Shown here piece after piece: positions 8,498-17,763 of a stretch of 64,000 nt of DNA. The notes beneath the pieces were generated by a model. It made no database searches, was not told the origin of the DNA, and saw only the letters and a program-made list of their open reading frames with translations. Origin of the DNA: a virus; the IMG/VR virus record IMGVR_UViG_3300017788_004205, positions 22,813 through 86,812 of that record, one strand, 5' to 3'. The position numbers and the translations under genes are program-made. The number at the start of each line of letters is the position of its first letter. The stretch's first letter is position 1.

Positions 8498-8507
8498 GAT
8501 ATATAAT
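8498..8507 (+). promoter_or_regulatory. GATATATA-type promoter before the 8.5 kb unit
   Basis: GATATATAAT lies 29 bases before the ATG at 8537, between divergent genes. Confidence 0.45.
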
Positions 8508-8536
8508 GATAGAGTAAAACTACAATCTAAATATAT

Positions 8537-8881
8537 ATGAGTAGAATAATAACTCTTTATGACCATGATGAAATAAACCCAGTAACCAGAAAAGTTATAC
8601 ACGGTCTTGAGCCTCGAGGTTGGTATACTCTCGATATTGAATACTCATATAATTTTACCGCTGGGGTAGAGATGCTTCTTTGGCAAGTTGTAGGAACTCA
8701 ACATACCTTTAAGGTAGATGCTCTACTGATTGATGAAATCCACGGAGATAATATTAAAGAACATTTTATAAAAGCATTAGAAAAATTAGCTGAGCATTAT
8801 CACAATTGGCAACAATTCGGTTATCCAGAACAATGGAGAGCCAAATATACGAAAATTTTCGGAGAAAGAATAAAATCTTGA
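8537..8881 (+). CDS. Hypothetical protein, 114 aa
   Basis: Not recognised. It opens with MSRIITLYDHDEINP and is rich in aromatic residues (LEPRGWYTLDIEYSY, LAEHYHNWQQFGYPEQWRAKY). The composition is that of a small soluble mixed alpha/beta protein; no signal peptide, membrane helix or catalytic motif is visible. It is the first gene of a forward unit that continues into baseplate genes, so a structural or assembly role is possible. Confidence 0.65.
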   Translation: MSRIITLYDHDEINPVTRKVIHGLEPRGWYTLDIEYSYNFTAGVEMLLWQVVGTQHTFKVDALLIDEIHGDNIKEHFIKALEKLAEHYHNWQQFGYPEQWRAKYTKIFGERIKS

Positions 8882-8909
8882 TTTCAAACTTTAATATAAA
8901 GGAAACTTT

Positions 8910-9833
8910 ATGAGCTTCACACCAACAAATGTAGGACAAGGTGGCGGAATGCCAGACATCCAAGTAAAAATGGTTCCATCAGCAGGTGGACTTGGTAATT
9001 ACGAATCACAAGGCGTAGATAGAGCAGTAACGATAGGTCAAGATGGCAGACCGATTGGTAATGTTCAATACACTCCCCCGTTTGACCTTTTAACAGAAGA
9101 AAACAGACATATTATTGAACAAAGAAAAAGACAAAAAGAAGCCGAAAAAAGAAAACGCGAGGAAAAAAATAATCCTCCGAAGCCTATGATAAATGATGAA
9201 GAAAAATTGAAAATTGCAAATGCAGAGATTGTAGGAAGAGAATTTCAATATATCGTTCAAGATAAATTTGGTCAAACAGTTTCAGTTGTTTCTTGTTCAC
9301 TTAAAGAGGGTGATATAGAACTTACAATGAGTGATGACCATGCTGTTTTACTGAATAATTTAGAATCGGAATTTTTACCTATTTCAAGAAAACCTCTAAT
9401 CGAAGACTCTTCAATTGAAACTGAAGAAATAGATGCTTCTGCCACAATTCAAGTAAAAGAAACGAAACAAATACAACAGTCTCCAAAAACAGTAGTTCAG
9501 AATATTACCTTAAACAATAGTTTGCCAGATAGTCCACTGAGAGCTCTTTTATCTTCGAGAAAAAAGAATGAAACTCCTATTTCTATTGATTTGAAGATTG
9601 ATTTGGTTAAAAAAGACTTTTTTAAGATTATAGATGAATCATATGATAATGCTCTTGATTATGTTGTTGAGCACGTTATGAGCGGAATAACCCTTGAAAA
9701 AGTAAAGGATGCTGTTCGTTATCAGCTTGAATTATACTATAAAAGTGAAGGAAGACAACTCACAAACGATGAGTTTGAAAAAAATGAGATATATAAAGAA
9801 CCTGACACTATTATTTTAGAAAAGAGCGAATAA
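8910..9833 (+). CDS. Hypothetical probable structural protein, 307 aa
   Basis: The start follows AAAGGAAAC, one of the better ribosome binding sites here. The first 65 residues are Gly-rich and look extended (VGQGGGMPDIQ, GLGNYESQG). A highly charged helix of about 30 residues (HIIEQRKRQKEAEKRKREEK) leads to a beta-rich middle, a low-complexity linker and a helical C-terminus. No family was recognised. It heads a run that includes hub and baseplate proteins, so a tail role is the best guess. Confidence 0.65.
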   Translation: MSFTPTNVGQGGGMPDIQVKMVPSAGGLGNYESQGVDRAVTIGQDGRPIGNVQYTPPFDLLTEENRHIIEQRKRQKEAEKRKREEKNNPPKPMINDEEKLKIANAEIVGREFQYIVQDKFGQTVSVVSCSLKEGDIELTMSDDHAVLLNNLESEFLPISRKPLIEDSSIETEEIDASATIQVKETKQIQQSPKTVVQNITLNNSLPDSPLRALLSSRKKNETPISIDLKIDLVKKDFFKIIDESYDNALDYVVEHVMSGITLEKVKDAVRYQLELYYKSEGRQLTNDEFEKNEIYKEPDTIILEKSE

Positions 9834-9846
9834 TAATTTTTAAGAA

Positions 9847-10338
9847 ATGAATCATTTAGAACAATTTACAGAACTTAAACCATCTCAGATTCTTTATTCT
9901 TGTGATGAGTTTACTATTCATGAAGAATCAAACTCCAAAACTCTTAGATTTAAGAAGAGCTATGGGAGATTTTTACCATATGTTGTTAAGAATGGAATAA
10001 TAGAAGCAATATTATTACCAAAAGAATCTGACGGTTTAGCTACATATGAAAATGAATCAATTAACCAACTAACAGATGTTATAGAGCATTGTAAAAAATT
10101 AGGTTGGAATGTAGCAGAAGATAATTTCACACACCTTGGATTTTGGAGAGTAAGTCCCTTTATCGATTCATCAGAGTGCGTTTGGGGATTGGATGTAGAT
10201 GCTTGTGAAAATTCAAGTTCTATTTTATCGGACTCTAACTTTGTTGTTCTTCCTATAAGCGCTTTAGTAAACATAGGAGATGCAATAGCTGGAGCTTCTG
10301 CTTTGAAGCTTCTTCTAAAAATGAATAAACAGCCTTAA
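9847..10338 (+). CDS. Hypothetical protein, 163 aa
   Basis: Not recognised. It is a soluble alpha/beta protein beginning MNHLEQFTELKPSQ, a segment that loosely resembles the head-targeting leaders found elsewhere (F-T-E), but the match is weak. The C-terminal third (VVLPISALVNIGDAIAGASALKLLLKM) is Ala/Leu-rich and could be a long helix. It starts 13 bases after the previous stop, in the same unit as the baseplate genes that follow. Confidence 0.6.
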   Translation: MNHLEQFTELKPSQILYSCDEFTIHEESNSKTLRFKKSYGRFLPYVVKNGIIEAILLPKESDGLATYENESINQLTDVIEHCKKLGWNVAEDNFTHLGFWRVSPFIDSSECVWGLDVDACENSSSILSDSNFVVLPISALVNIGDAIAGASALKLLLKMNKQP

Positions 10339-10348
10339 ATTTATTTAT

Positions 10349-10708
10349 ATGATAATAGAAGATTTTTCAAATAACAACAAAGGAGATGTTTCGGTAGTAA
10401 TAACTATTGAAGAAGGAAACTTAAAAACTATAAAGAAAAGGTTTAGAGGTTTGAATGTTGATTATTTAGATGTTATAAAAATAGCAAATGATTTAGGCTA
10501 CGATATAAGCGGAACAATCTCAGATGCGGCTTACTTCATACTTTGTCGTGAAATAGAAAGACTTTTAGTTGAAAAATTGCTTGATAATCAAAAAGATGTT
10601 GTGTATATAGTTCCTAAATATACACCTGACATCAAAAGAACAGTAAGAGAAATCTTAAAAAGAAACGACATACAAGCGGAACTTGTCGTAGGTCTTTTGA
10701 TGATTTAA
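10349..10708 (+). CDS. Hypothetical protein, 119 aa
   Basis: Not recognised. The predicted order is two N-terminal strands (VSVVITIEEGNLKTIKKRF), then helices (YLDVIKIANDLGYDISG; YFILCREIERLLVEKLLDN) and a final KRTVREILKRNDIQAELVVG helix-strand. It is small and soluble, with no membrane segment. It sits ten bases after the previous gene and just before a large tail protein, and may be a chaperone or minor tail subunit. Confidence 0.6.
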   Translation: MIIEDFSNNNKGDVSVVITIEEGNLKTIKKRFRGLNVDYLDVIKIANDLGYDISGTISDAAYFILCREIERLLVEKLLDNQKDVVYIVPKYTPDIKRTVREILKRNDIQAELVVGLLMI

Positions 10709-10724
10709 AAATAAAAATACGAAT

Positions 10725-12722
10725 TTGAGCGAATTTAGATTCTATAGCTTTAATAATGGTAAAACAAACCCAACTACTGATACAGCTAATCTTGCTAACA
10801 TAAAATCTGGGGTTGATAAACAAGCCGCATTAGCACAAGCGTCTACAACCGCTCAAGGAACGGATAATAATATACCAGCTAATGCTCAAAGTGGCGTTAG
10901 ACCTACTACTCCTTCTCCTGCTTCTACTGCCAATAACGGGGTACCTGTAAAAGTAGATTTAGACCGCATTATACCAGAAGGGACGAAACAAGATTTCAAA
11001 GAAGTAGGGACAACAGTAAACGTTCCTAATCCGATTACTGGAACACCAGCTGAGATTACAACAAAAGGGACCCCTTCGATAATTAATGACTATTGGCTCG
11101 TTTATTATCATTCTACGTCAGGAATAAGCGATAGTGAAAGAACTGTCACAAATTTGGGAAAAGAGAGCAAATACAAGGGTCTTTCTAATCATGAAAACTA
11201 TAAAGACCCAACTACAAGTAAAATTATTGAAGTTTTTAACGGACAGGATGGAAAAAGTATATTTGCAATGCCCGAGAAAAAATATACATATTCTGATTTT
11301 TTGTATCTAAAAAATTATCACCCATATAATAATAATAGATTGATAACACTTAGAAGATTTTTAGTTCCTGTGTATGATAATTGTAGAACCGCAATTCAAA
11401 CTAATAATAAAGAAGATGAAAGATTTAGAACTCCGATTTCTAAGGCAATTAGTTATTTAGGTACAAGTGAAAATAAATTATCAACCTTAACTAATTTTAC
11501 AGTAACTATAAAAACAAAAGATGTTACTGGTAATTTGAGTGATAAGCCTACAATGGTAGGTGCATCTGAATTTGCTAATTTGAAAGCATTTGTAGGTAAT
11601 GATAAAAATGAATATGACCAAACTTCATTTGGATATGCTTTAATGGCTGCTATGAGTGGAGCTAATACTGAAGATGTTATTGAAAAATGGAATACGGCTA
11701 TGAACTTATGGGAAACTGGGCCTTATACAGACTTAATTTATGGACCTGTTAATGTTATAACTGGAGCCAAAGTTAGAGATAGAGGGCTTACTTATACACA
11801 TGCACTCAATTTAAATTTTGAATACTCTACAAAATATATTGAAAGAATAAATCCAAAAGCAGCTATACTTGATATAGTAGCAAATATGTTATCTATGTCA
11901 TATCATCATGCTAATTTTTTTGGAGGAGAAAATAGATTTCAGTTTGATAAAACAAATTTTGCATTTTTGAATAATGAGAAGCAGGTTGAATTTTTGAAAG
12001 CGCTTGGGCAAGGGGGTGAGTCTGAGGCTTTAAAAAAATATGCAGACTCTTTGGGAGAAAGTGGTAAAAATGTTTTAGGTGAGGCTAAGAAATTGGTAGA
12101 TGCCTTTTCAAGCGGAGAAGGTATGAAATCAGAAGCGGTTCAAAACCTTGTTAAAAATGCTCAAAAAATAGCAACGGCCCTACACCCAGGTCTTCAAAAA
12201 TTAAATAAAACAGTAACTGAAGGAACTAAATCTACTCTAAATGGCTCTCCAACTGGAGAGTGGCATCTTCAGGTAGGTAACCCATTTGCTCCGATTATGA
12301 TGCTTGGGAATCTTTGGTGTACAAGTGCTACATTTACTTTTAATGATGACTTGTCGGCTGATGACTTTCCAACAGAACTAAAAGTTGCAATTAAACTTGA
12401 ATATGGTAGACAGAGAGATTCCTCGGATATACAATCAATGTTCAATGCAGGTGGTGGTAGAATATATTATCCATATAAAGATAAAGAAGATGCAAATATT
12501 TCTTCTACATTTTACAATACAGAATACATTTACAATGATAAACCATCAGAAAACAAAGATTCTCGTAATCAGCAAACAGTAACAAAGGAAAATACTCAGA
12601 TTAGTGGTTTACCTGGTGTTGATAATTACGGAAGTGTAGGAAAATTAGCATCTAAAACAAATACTTCAAACGTAGCTTTGGAAACAAATCAAATGCAAAA
12701 TCAAAGTAAAACAAATCCATAA
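10725..12722 (+). CDS. Large baseplate or tail-tube-associated structural protein, 665 aa
   Basis: It starts at a TTG, as no ATG is available near the previous stop. The N-terminus (about 130 residues) is Thr/Ala/Asn/Pro-rich and probably disordered. The C-terminal region contains WHLQVGNPFAPIMMLGNLWC, DDLSADDFPTELKVAIKLEY and GRQRDSSDIQSMFNAGGGRI. This pattern recurs, as I recall, in large T4-like phage baseplate or tail proteins. It sits next to a hub-type protein. I cannot assign it to a particular T4 gene; gp48/gp54-like tube-initiation proteins are possible counterparts. Confidence 0.6.
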   Translation: MSEFRFYSFNNGKTNPTTDTANLANIKSGVDKQAALAQASTTAQGTDNNIPANAQSGVRPTTPSPASTANNGVPVKVDLDRIIPEGTKQDFKEVGTTVNVPNPITGTPAEITTKGTPSIINDYWLVYYHSTSGISDSERTVTNLGKESKYKGLSNHENYKDPTTSKIIEVFNGQDGKSIFAMPEKKYTYSDFLYLKNYHPYNNNRLITLRRFLVPVYDNCRTAIQTNNKEDERFRTPISKAISYLGTSENKLSTLTNFTVTIKTKDVTGNLSDKPTMVGASEFANLKAFVGNDKNEYDQTSFGYALMAAMSGANTEDVIEKWNTAMNLWETGPYTDLIYGPVNVITGAKVRDRGLTYTHALNLNFEYSTKYIERINPKAAILDIVANMLSMSYHHANFFGGENRFQFDKTNFAFLNNEKQVEFLKALGQGGESEALKKYADSLGESGKNVLGEAKKLVDAFSSGEGMKSEAVQNLVKNAQKIATALHPGLQKLNKTVTEGTKSTLNGSPTGEWHLQVGNPFAPIMMLGNLWCTSATFTFNDDLSADDFPTELKVAIKLEYGRQRDSSDIQSMFNAGGGRIYYPYKDKEDANISSTFYNTEYIYNDKPSENKDSRNQQTVTKENTQISGLPGVDNYGSVGKLASKTNTSNVALETNQMQNQSKTNP

Positions 12723-12739
12723 AAATAAAATGTATATCA

Positions 12740-13354
12740 ATGGCATTGAATTTTAAACATATATCAGAAAAACTTGAAATGGAAAAAAACGGAGAAAAGA
12801 TAGTTGACTTGACTACCCGTTCGTATAAACAAATAGAAAACTCGGATTACATTAAAAGATTTATTGTTGATAATAAGTTAGTAATGCGACCAGATTTACT
12901 TTCAAATGAAATAAATGGTGACTTAGACTTTACAACTCTACTTAAAACAAATATGATATCAAACCCATTTACTTTAGATGTTGATGATATTATATTATTA
13001 AGAAAAGGAGGAGATACGCTTTATATTGCACCGAGAAACTTAGAAGCAGAAAATAAAAATGATGTTAGAAGTTTTTATGTAAATCCAGATAAAGTTTCAG
13101 AGCCTGACCCTAAGATTGAAAAAATAAAAAAGAAATTCGAAGATTTACAAAAAATGGGAGCAGAAGCAAAATCACCATCTAAAAATAATCTACCTCCAAA
13201 TTTCAATGAGTTTGGAACAGGTGAAGTTGAAATAATAGGAAATAAGGTTAGATTCGCCCCAGGGGTAGCCAGAAATAGTTCAGAGTGCTCCACTGAACCT
13301 ATAAGCAAAGCATCATTAATTAGTCAAATTTTGAAGAATAAGTTAAATAGTTAA
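12740..13354 (+). CDS. Putative LysM/gp53-like baseplate protein, 204 aa
   Basis: The middle reads VMRPDLLSNEINGDLDFTTL, then NMISNPFTLDVDDIILLRKG and DTLYIAPRN. This follows the pattern of short LysM-like modules in phage baseplate wedge proteins (position the platform; NPF; an instruction to an L-x-I-P strand). The C-terminal 70 residues are low complexity with a conserved-looking NKVRFAPGVARNSSECS segment. Lying directly before the hub protein (one-base gap to the next start), it probably belongs to the same complex. The domain call is by eye and tentative. Confidence 0.5.
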   Translation: MALNFKHISEKLEMEKNGEKIVDLTTRSYKQIENSDYIKRFIVDNKLVMRPDLLSNEINGDLDFTTLLKTNMISNPFTLDVDDIILLRKGGDTLYIAPRNLEAENKNDVRSFYVNPDKVSEPDPKIEKIKKKFEDLQKMGAEAKSPSKNNLPPNFNEFGTGEVEIIGNKVRFAPGVARNSSECSTEPISKASLISQILKNKLNS

Positions 13355-13355
13355 T

Positions 13356-14843
13356 ATGGCATACGAAAAAACCAAGATTAGAACGGTATCTGACCCTACA
13401 ATTATTTTGCAGGATATGATAGCTGAGCAAAAGATGGTATCCGTCCAATATGGTGATAAATATGAAGCATCATCATATGTGGGTAGAGATTTTCCATTAA
13501 TAAAGTTTAGAGACAGAACTATAAATATTGAAGAAGTTCAAAGTTTTGAAATAGATTGTTCCAATTTTTTACCTATAATTTACCTAAAACTTTCTATTAC
13601 AGACAGAAAGTTTTTAGGGGAGTATATCCCAAAAGATGGAGATATTATTTCTATTTACATGAGGAGTCAAAATGATGTCTACAAACCTGTTAGGAACGAT
13701 TATTTGATAACACATGTAGATACAAATGCTCTTGATGGTTCAGATTATGCAACGGAATATTATGTAACTGGTATATTAAATATAAAAAATATATGGGTAG
13801 AAAAAAATACAGCTATGAAGGGTAAATCTATTGATGTTATTAGAAAGGTTGCAGATGAACTTGACCTTGGATTTGCTACAAATGTAGAGGGAGAGATGGA
13901 TGATGAAATGGTTTGGATTTGCGATTGGAAATCATATAAAGATTTTTTACTCCATATAACAGAACATTCTTGGAAGAATGAAAAAACTTTTTATAGAGTT
14001 TTTATAGATATTTACTACTATGTAAATTTTATTGAGGTCGAAAAGCAATTAGACATAACAAAAGAATTTGATGAATCATTAGCAATAATGGAAAAAACTC
14101 CGCTTATTCAACACGGGGACCCAATTTTGAAAATAGACGAACAAGTTAATGAAATGAATCCTTTGACTCTAACAAATTTTACAAACTTAAAATCAACATC
14201 CTTCGGTATTACGAAATATGAAATGGTCAATAATTCTTCACATATCTCATATTCGGAGGGCTATGGTAAAAAAATGTATTATTATGACCATTACTTAAAA
14301 ACAATAGAAGATGTGAATCAAATAGATTTTAATCCATTGTATACAGATGGAACAGCCGATTCTAAGCTCCGTCTCCGTGGATTAAAAGATGAAGATATAG
14401 AAAAAAGACACTTAAAAAATACTTGGTATGGGATACAATATTCTCTCCCACAAGGAAATGTTCATAAGAATTTTGCACAAGCTTATTTTCAAAATAAGGT
14501 AAATACCATAGAACTTGAAAAAATGTATATCGATGTTAAAACATATACATGGAATCCCGCAATCATTAAGATGGAAAGAATACCTCTTTTTATCTTTGAA
14601 GAGGGAGTACAATTAACGGATGGTGCGGCATTTATGGATGAAGAAGAATTAAAGAAAAATCAAGAAGAACCGCCTCTGAATCCTATATCTAATACATTAA
14701 CTACGATAAATAGATTTTTAAGTGGATTTTATTTGGTTGATAGTTTTAAGATAATATATGATTTTACAAATAGAAAAAATGTTTGTGAATTTAGACTTAC
14801 AAGAAGAGAATGGGGAGTCCCAAAGGATACAGAACTTCTATAA
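13356..14843 (+). CDS. Baseplate hub protein, gp27/late-control-D type
   Basis: 495 residues, starting one base after the previous stop. The N-terminal half has the hub-fold pattern of strands followed by IISIYMRSQ and NDYLITHVDTNALD. The key block is GKSIDVIRKVADELDLGFATN with DDEMVWICDWKSYKDFL, the linker between beta-barrel domains that I recognise from T4 gp27, gpD and VgrG-like hubs. The C-terminus (FLSGFYLVDSFKIIYDF...CEFRLTRREWGVP) looks like the last strand-rich domain. Such hubs form a trimer that joins the tail tube to the spike. Confidence 0.65.
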   Translation: MAYEKTKIRTVSDPTIILQDMIAEQKMVSVQYGDKYEASSYVGRDFPLIKFRDRTINIEEVQSFEIDCSNFLPIIYLKLSITDRKFLGEYIPKDGDIISIYMRSQNDVYKPVRNDYLITHVDTNALDGSDYATEYYVTGILNIKNIWVEKNTAMKGKSIDVIRKVADELDLGFATNVEGEMDDEMVWICDWKSYKDFLLHITEHSWKNEKTFYRVFIDIYYYVNFIEVEKQLDITKEFDESLAIMEKTPLIQHGDPILKIDEQVNEMNPLTLTNFTNLKSTSFGITKYEMVNNSSHISYSEGYGKKMYYYDHYLKTIEDVNQIDFNPLYTDGTADSKLRLRGLKDEDIEKRHLKNTWYGIQYSLPQGNVHKNFAQAYFQNKVNTIELEKMYIDVKTYTWNPAIIKMERIPLFIFEEGVQLTDGAAFMDEEELKKNQEEPPLNPISNTLTTINRFLSGFYLVDSFKIIYDFTNRKNVCEFRLTRREWGVPKDTELL

Positions 14844-14879
14844 AATTGAACAATTTTCTAATTTTTTCTATAATATTAA

Positions 14880-14889
14880 GATATATTTT
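14880..14889 (+). promoter_or_regulatory. Weak GATATATT variant before the second glycosyltransferase
   Basis: GATATATTTT lies 22 bases before the ATG at 14912; its last bases depart from the common element. Confidence 0.3.
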
Positions 14890-14911
14890 CTGTATTTTTT
14901 AATTGAAAGCC

Positions 14912-16153
14912 ATGGATTCAAGAAGAGGTTTACCGATTTTAGCTCTCTTTCAAAAAGAAGGAGAGACGATAGAAATAAAAACCCGAGACATAGGAGCTTG
15001 GGAACCCTTAGATTTTGATATTAGAAGATTTACGACTGATGATAATGTATATGAGATTTTTGCAGATATAAGACCTCAGGTTATAGTTTCGGTAGGAAAA
15101 GATGAAGAGTGGAAAGGTTTGATGACTTTACCTTTTGAAGAAAGAAGAAAATGGATATCCTTTGACCCTGATACAAACCCCGTTGAAATAGGAGAAGCCG
15201 CATATAGAGTCTTCATCAATGCCGCAACCTCAAGAAGTGATAAAACTCCACTTATTAGCATTTTCACACCTGTATACAGAACAGGTGAAAAACTCATGCG
15301 CCCTTTTAATTCACTCATAAACAGCATATACAAAAATTGGGAGTGGATTATTTTTGATGATTCTGATGATAATAATGAAACATGGGATATGTTGGTGGAA
15401 TTATCCAATAAAGACCAAAGAATTAAAATCTTTAGAGGAAGAAGAAATAGTGGTAGAGTTGGAGAAACGAAATTTTATGCCGCAAATCTCTGTCAAGGGC
15501 AAGTTGTTCTTGAACTTGACCATGATGATGAATTAACAGAAAATGCACTTGAATGGATTGCGAAAGCCTATAAAAAGTATCCAGATGCTGGTTTTTATTA
15601 TACAGATTGTACAGAAATCTATGAAGAAAATGGAAAATCTGTTATCTATGGAGAAGGCTTTGCTATGGGATATGGTTCATATAAAGTTGATTGGTATAAA
15701 GGAAGGTCTTATTTAACTCATATTTCATGTAATATAAACCCAAGAACAATTCGTCATATTGTAGGCGTTCCGAATCACATTAGAGCTTGGAGAGCTGATG
15801 TTTACAAAGATATTTTAGGTCATAGCACTTTGCTTGGAGTTTGCGATGATTATGAAATTATTATTCGAACATTCTTAAAAACAAAATTTGTTAGAATTGC
15901 TCAGATGGGATACATTCAATGGATGAATGCGGGCGGAGATAATACACAAAATTATAGAAGGCAAGAAATACAAAGACTTGTTAGATTTATCAGACAGCGT
16001 TATGATAGAGAAATTCACGAACGCTTTGTTGAACTTGGAGTTCATGATGATGCTTGGTCTGATGAATTAGGTTGGTGTGCTAATTTGTGGACAGATAAAC
16101 CTAAACAAGAAAATTTAGTTAACTATGTATTCGACCCACTTTCAGAAGAATGA
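14912..16153 (+). CDS. Family 2-type glycosyltransferase with extra N-terminal domain
   Basis: 413 residues from the ATG at 14912; a TTG nine bases upstream is the alternative. Residues 1 to about 110 are an unassigned domain (LPILALFQKEGETIEIKTRD ... FADIRPQVIVSVGKDEEW). Then comes a GT-A domain: PLISIFTPVYRTGEKL, WEWIIFDDSDDN, and VVLELDHDDELTENAL with a DHDD metal site, followed by AGFYYTDCTEIYEENG. The C-terminal half (CDDYEIIIRTFLKTKFVRI, MNAGGDNTQNYRR) holds the acceptor side. It overlaps the next gene by four bases and lies among tail genes, which hints that virion proteins are its targets. Confidence 0.82.
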   Translation: MDSRRGLPILALFQKEGETIEIKTRDIGAWEPLDFDIRRFTTDDNVYEIFADIRPQVIVSVGKDEEWKGLMTLPFEERRKWISFDPDTNPVEIGEAAYRVFINAATSRSDKTPLISIFTPVYRTGEKLMRPFNSLINSIYKNWEWIIFDDSDDNNETWDMLVELSNKDQRIKIFRGRRNSGRVGETKFYAANLCQGQVVLELDHDDELTENALEWIAKAYKKYPDAGFYYTDCTEIYEENGKSVIYGEGFAMGYGSYKVDWYKGRSYLTHISCNINPRTIRHIVGVPNHIRAWRADVYKDILGHSTLLGVCDDYEIIIRTFLKTKFVRIAQMGYIQWMNAGGDNTQNYRRQEIQRLVRFIRQRYDREIHERFVELGVHDDAWSDELGWCANLWTDKPKQENLVNYVFDPLSEE

Positions 16154-16953
16154 TGAATTTATTCTCTAAAATATTTTCAATTTTTAGCTCTGTTCTTAAA
16201 AATAAAGAAGAAGAGCAAACTTATTCTTTTAGTTTACCCTTTTCAGGTTTTCAAAACATTAGAGAGTATGAATGTATAGGTGAGTATGAACCTCAGGCTA
16301 CAATTATAGAATTAGTTCCTATTCCGAATGGAAATAAAATAGAATTTCTGCAAAGAAAAACTTATCATATACTTCCAATAGATAAGACGATAGATAGAAG
16401 TAATGCTTCTTTTGATTTTAGTTCAGTAGAATTAGAAAATATAAAAAGAGAACTTGATAAGATTATATTTTTTGAATTAAGTGAGATGGGTAGAATAACA
16501 GCACTGACTCTATCTAAAAGAAAAGATAATATGCCAATGCTTGCTTTGTCTCACCAAACAACAAAAGATTCAATCATCTATAAAATTAAATTTGCAGATA
16601 ATCTTTTAAAGGATATGAATGGCATAGGAATTAAAAATATAACTGTGTCTAATTCTATCTTTACAAAGATAAAGGATAGCATTAAAGATGGTATGTTAGA
16701 AATAAATAAAAAAGAAGTTCAAGTACATCTCTTACCTGAATATCTTGATAAAGAAGATGAACTTTGCTTACTTCTCTCTTGTATTCAAAAAGATTCAGAA
16801 AATCCAAGTCTTATTTTTAACAAGACACCCGTTACGGTGGTCTCAAAAATTACTAAAGACAAGGTCAAATCTACAAGAATTTCATTTAGTTATGGATTAC
16901 ACAAATGTGGAACTAACCACAATTTCTCTTACTTAAGATTTTTTAAAACATAA
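16150..16953 (+). CDS. Hypothetical protein, 267 aa
   Basis: Its start overlaps the glycosyltransferase stop (ATGATGA), so the two are translationally coupled. The first 18 residues (MMNLFSKIFSIFSSVLKN) are hydrophobic and could be an amphipathic or membrane-touching helix. The rest is a mixed alpha/beta soluble protein with no motif I know. The C-terminus HKCGTNHNFSYLRFF has a single Cys-His pair. Coupling suggests work with the glycosyltransferase or with tail assembly. Confidence 0.6.
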   Translation: MMNLFSKIFSIFSSVLKNKEEEQTYSFSLPFSGFQNIREYECIGEYEPQATIIELVPIPNGNKIEFLQRKTYHILPIDKTIDRSNASFDFSSVELENIKRELDKIIFFELSEMGRITALTLSKRKDNMPMLALSHQTTKDSIIYKIKFADNLLKDMNGIGIKNITVSNSIFTKIKDSIKDGMLEINKKEVQVHLLPEYLDKEDELCLLLSCIQKDSENPSLIFNKTPVTVVSKITKDKVKSTRISFSYGLHKCGTNHNFSYLRFFKT

Positions 16954-16963
16954 TAGAATTACA

Positions 16964-17374
16964 ATGGAACCAATCATCCCACAAAATCAAGCATCATCTG
17001 TTCCTATGCAGATAACTGACGATGTATTAAATACATTGAATGTTGATTCAAATGAACTTTCAAAAGAAGCAGAAGAAGCACTTAAACAAACTGCTATGAG
17101 AACTATTATTTATCAGATTTCTGCCAATTATAGAGAAGAACTTGAAAATCTCTTAGGTGAGGATAACATAGATGAAAATGGTCAACCTAAGGCCTTACAA
17201 GAAGCCATTATACCAAAAGAACTCTATGAGTTTATATGTAAAAACACCATAGGTATGATTCCTGATATAGAAATTGAAATTATAGAGGAATCTGAGCAAA
17301 TTCAAGAAGATTCTATTGTAGCTGAAGAAGAATCAAATTCAGATGAATCAGAAAATTCTTTTGAAGAAGAATGA
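16964..17374 (+). CDS. Acidic hypothetical protein, 136 aa
   Basis: Strongly acidic, ending in an almost uninterrupted Glu/Asp/Ser tail (about residues 105-136). The middle is helical (LSKEAEEALKQTAMRTIIYQ, NYREELENLLGED). Such composition fits a chaperone or scaffold-like helper or a DNA-mimic, but nothing specific can be shown. It starts ten bases after the previous gene and ends before a new promoter, so it closes the baseplate unit. Confidence 0.6.
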   Translation: MEPIIPQNQASSVPMQITDDVLNTLNVDSNELSKEAEEALKQTAMRTIIYQISANYREELENLLGEDNIDENGQPKALQEAIIPKELYEFICKNTIGMIPDIEIEIIEESEQIQEDSIVAEEESNSDESENSFEEE

Positions 17375-17391
17375 CCTTTTCTTAAAAAGAA

Positions 17392-17401
17392 GATATATAG
17401 A
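17392..17401 (+). promoter_or_regulatory. GATATATA-type promoter
   Basis: GATATATAGA followed by GTAAAATAA, 21 bases before the ATG at 17423; nearly identical to the element at 40861. Confidence 0.6.
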
Positions 17402-17422
17402 GTAAAATAAATCACTTATACC

Positions 17423-17725
17423 ATGAAAGATGAAATATCAAATAATCAGTTCTGGGAACGGTATTTAGATATTAAAGATGGTGACATCAGACCAACTCCA
17501 AGAGATTTCGCTCTTTCAAGAAAGAATGATATAAAACATGTTGGATTTGATTATAGATTAAATGTTTTTAACAAGTCTATAAGCAATGTTATCTTGGGAG
17601 AAGAAAAAAGGTCTGTTCTTATAGGTCTTTTAGAAGTATTGGTTGATTATTTAATTGATTCTGTAAAGAATATTAAAAAGCATCATAATTTTGCTATTTC
17701 CAAGAAATGGCGAGATTTTAACTAA
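17423..17725 (+). CDS. Hypothetical protein, 100 aa
   Basis: Not recognised. A small charged protein with a probable long helix in the C-terminal half (RSVLIGLLEVLVDYLIDSVK). It is the first gene after a GATATATAGA promoter and is followed 38 bases later by a MazG/DUF1599-like gene, so it may belong to a small nucleotide-metabolism unit. Confidence 0.65.
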   Translation: MKDEISNNQFWERYLDIKDGDIRPTPRDFALSRKNDIKHVGFDYRLNVFNKSISNVILGEEKRSVLIGLLEVLVDYLIDSVKNIKKHHNFAISKKWRDFN

Positions 17726-17763
17726 GTTTGTTATTCGACCATTTATATTTTGAGGTTTGTCTC

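Noticed and set aside
14758-15018. 86-residue frame across the gap before the second glycosyltransferase
   Set aside because: It overlaps both flanking genes and has a sequence typical of shifted frames.
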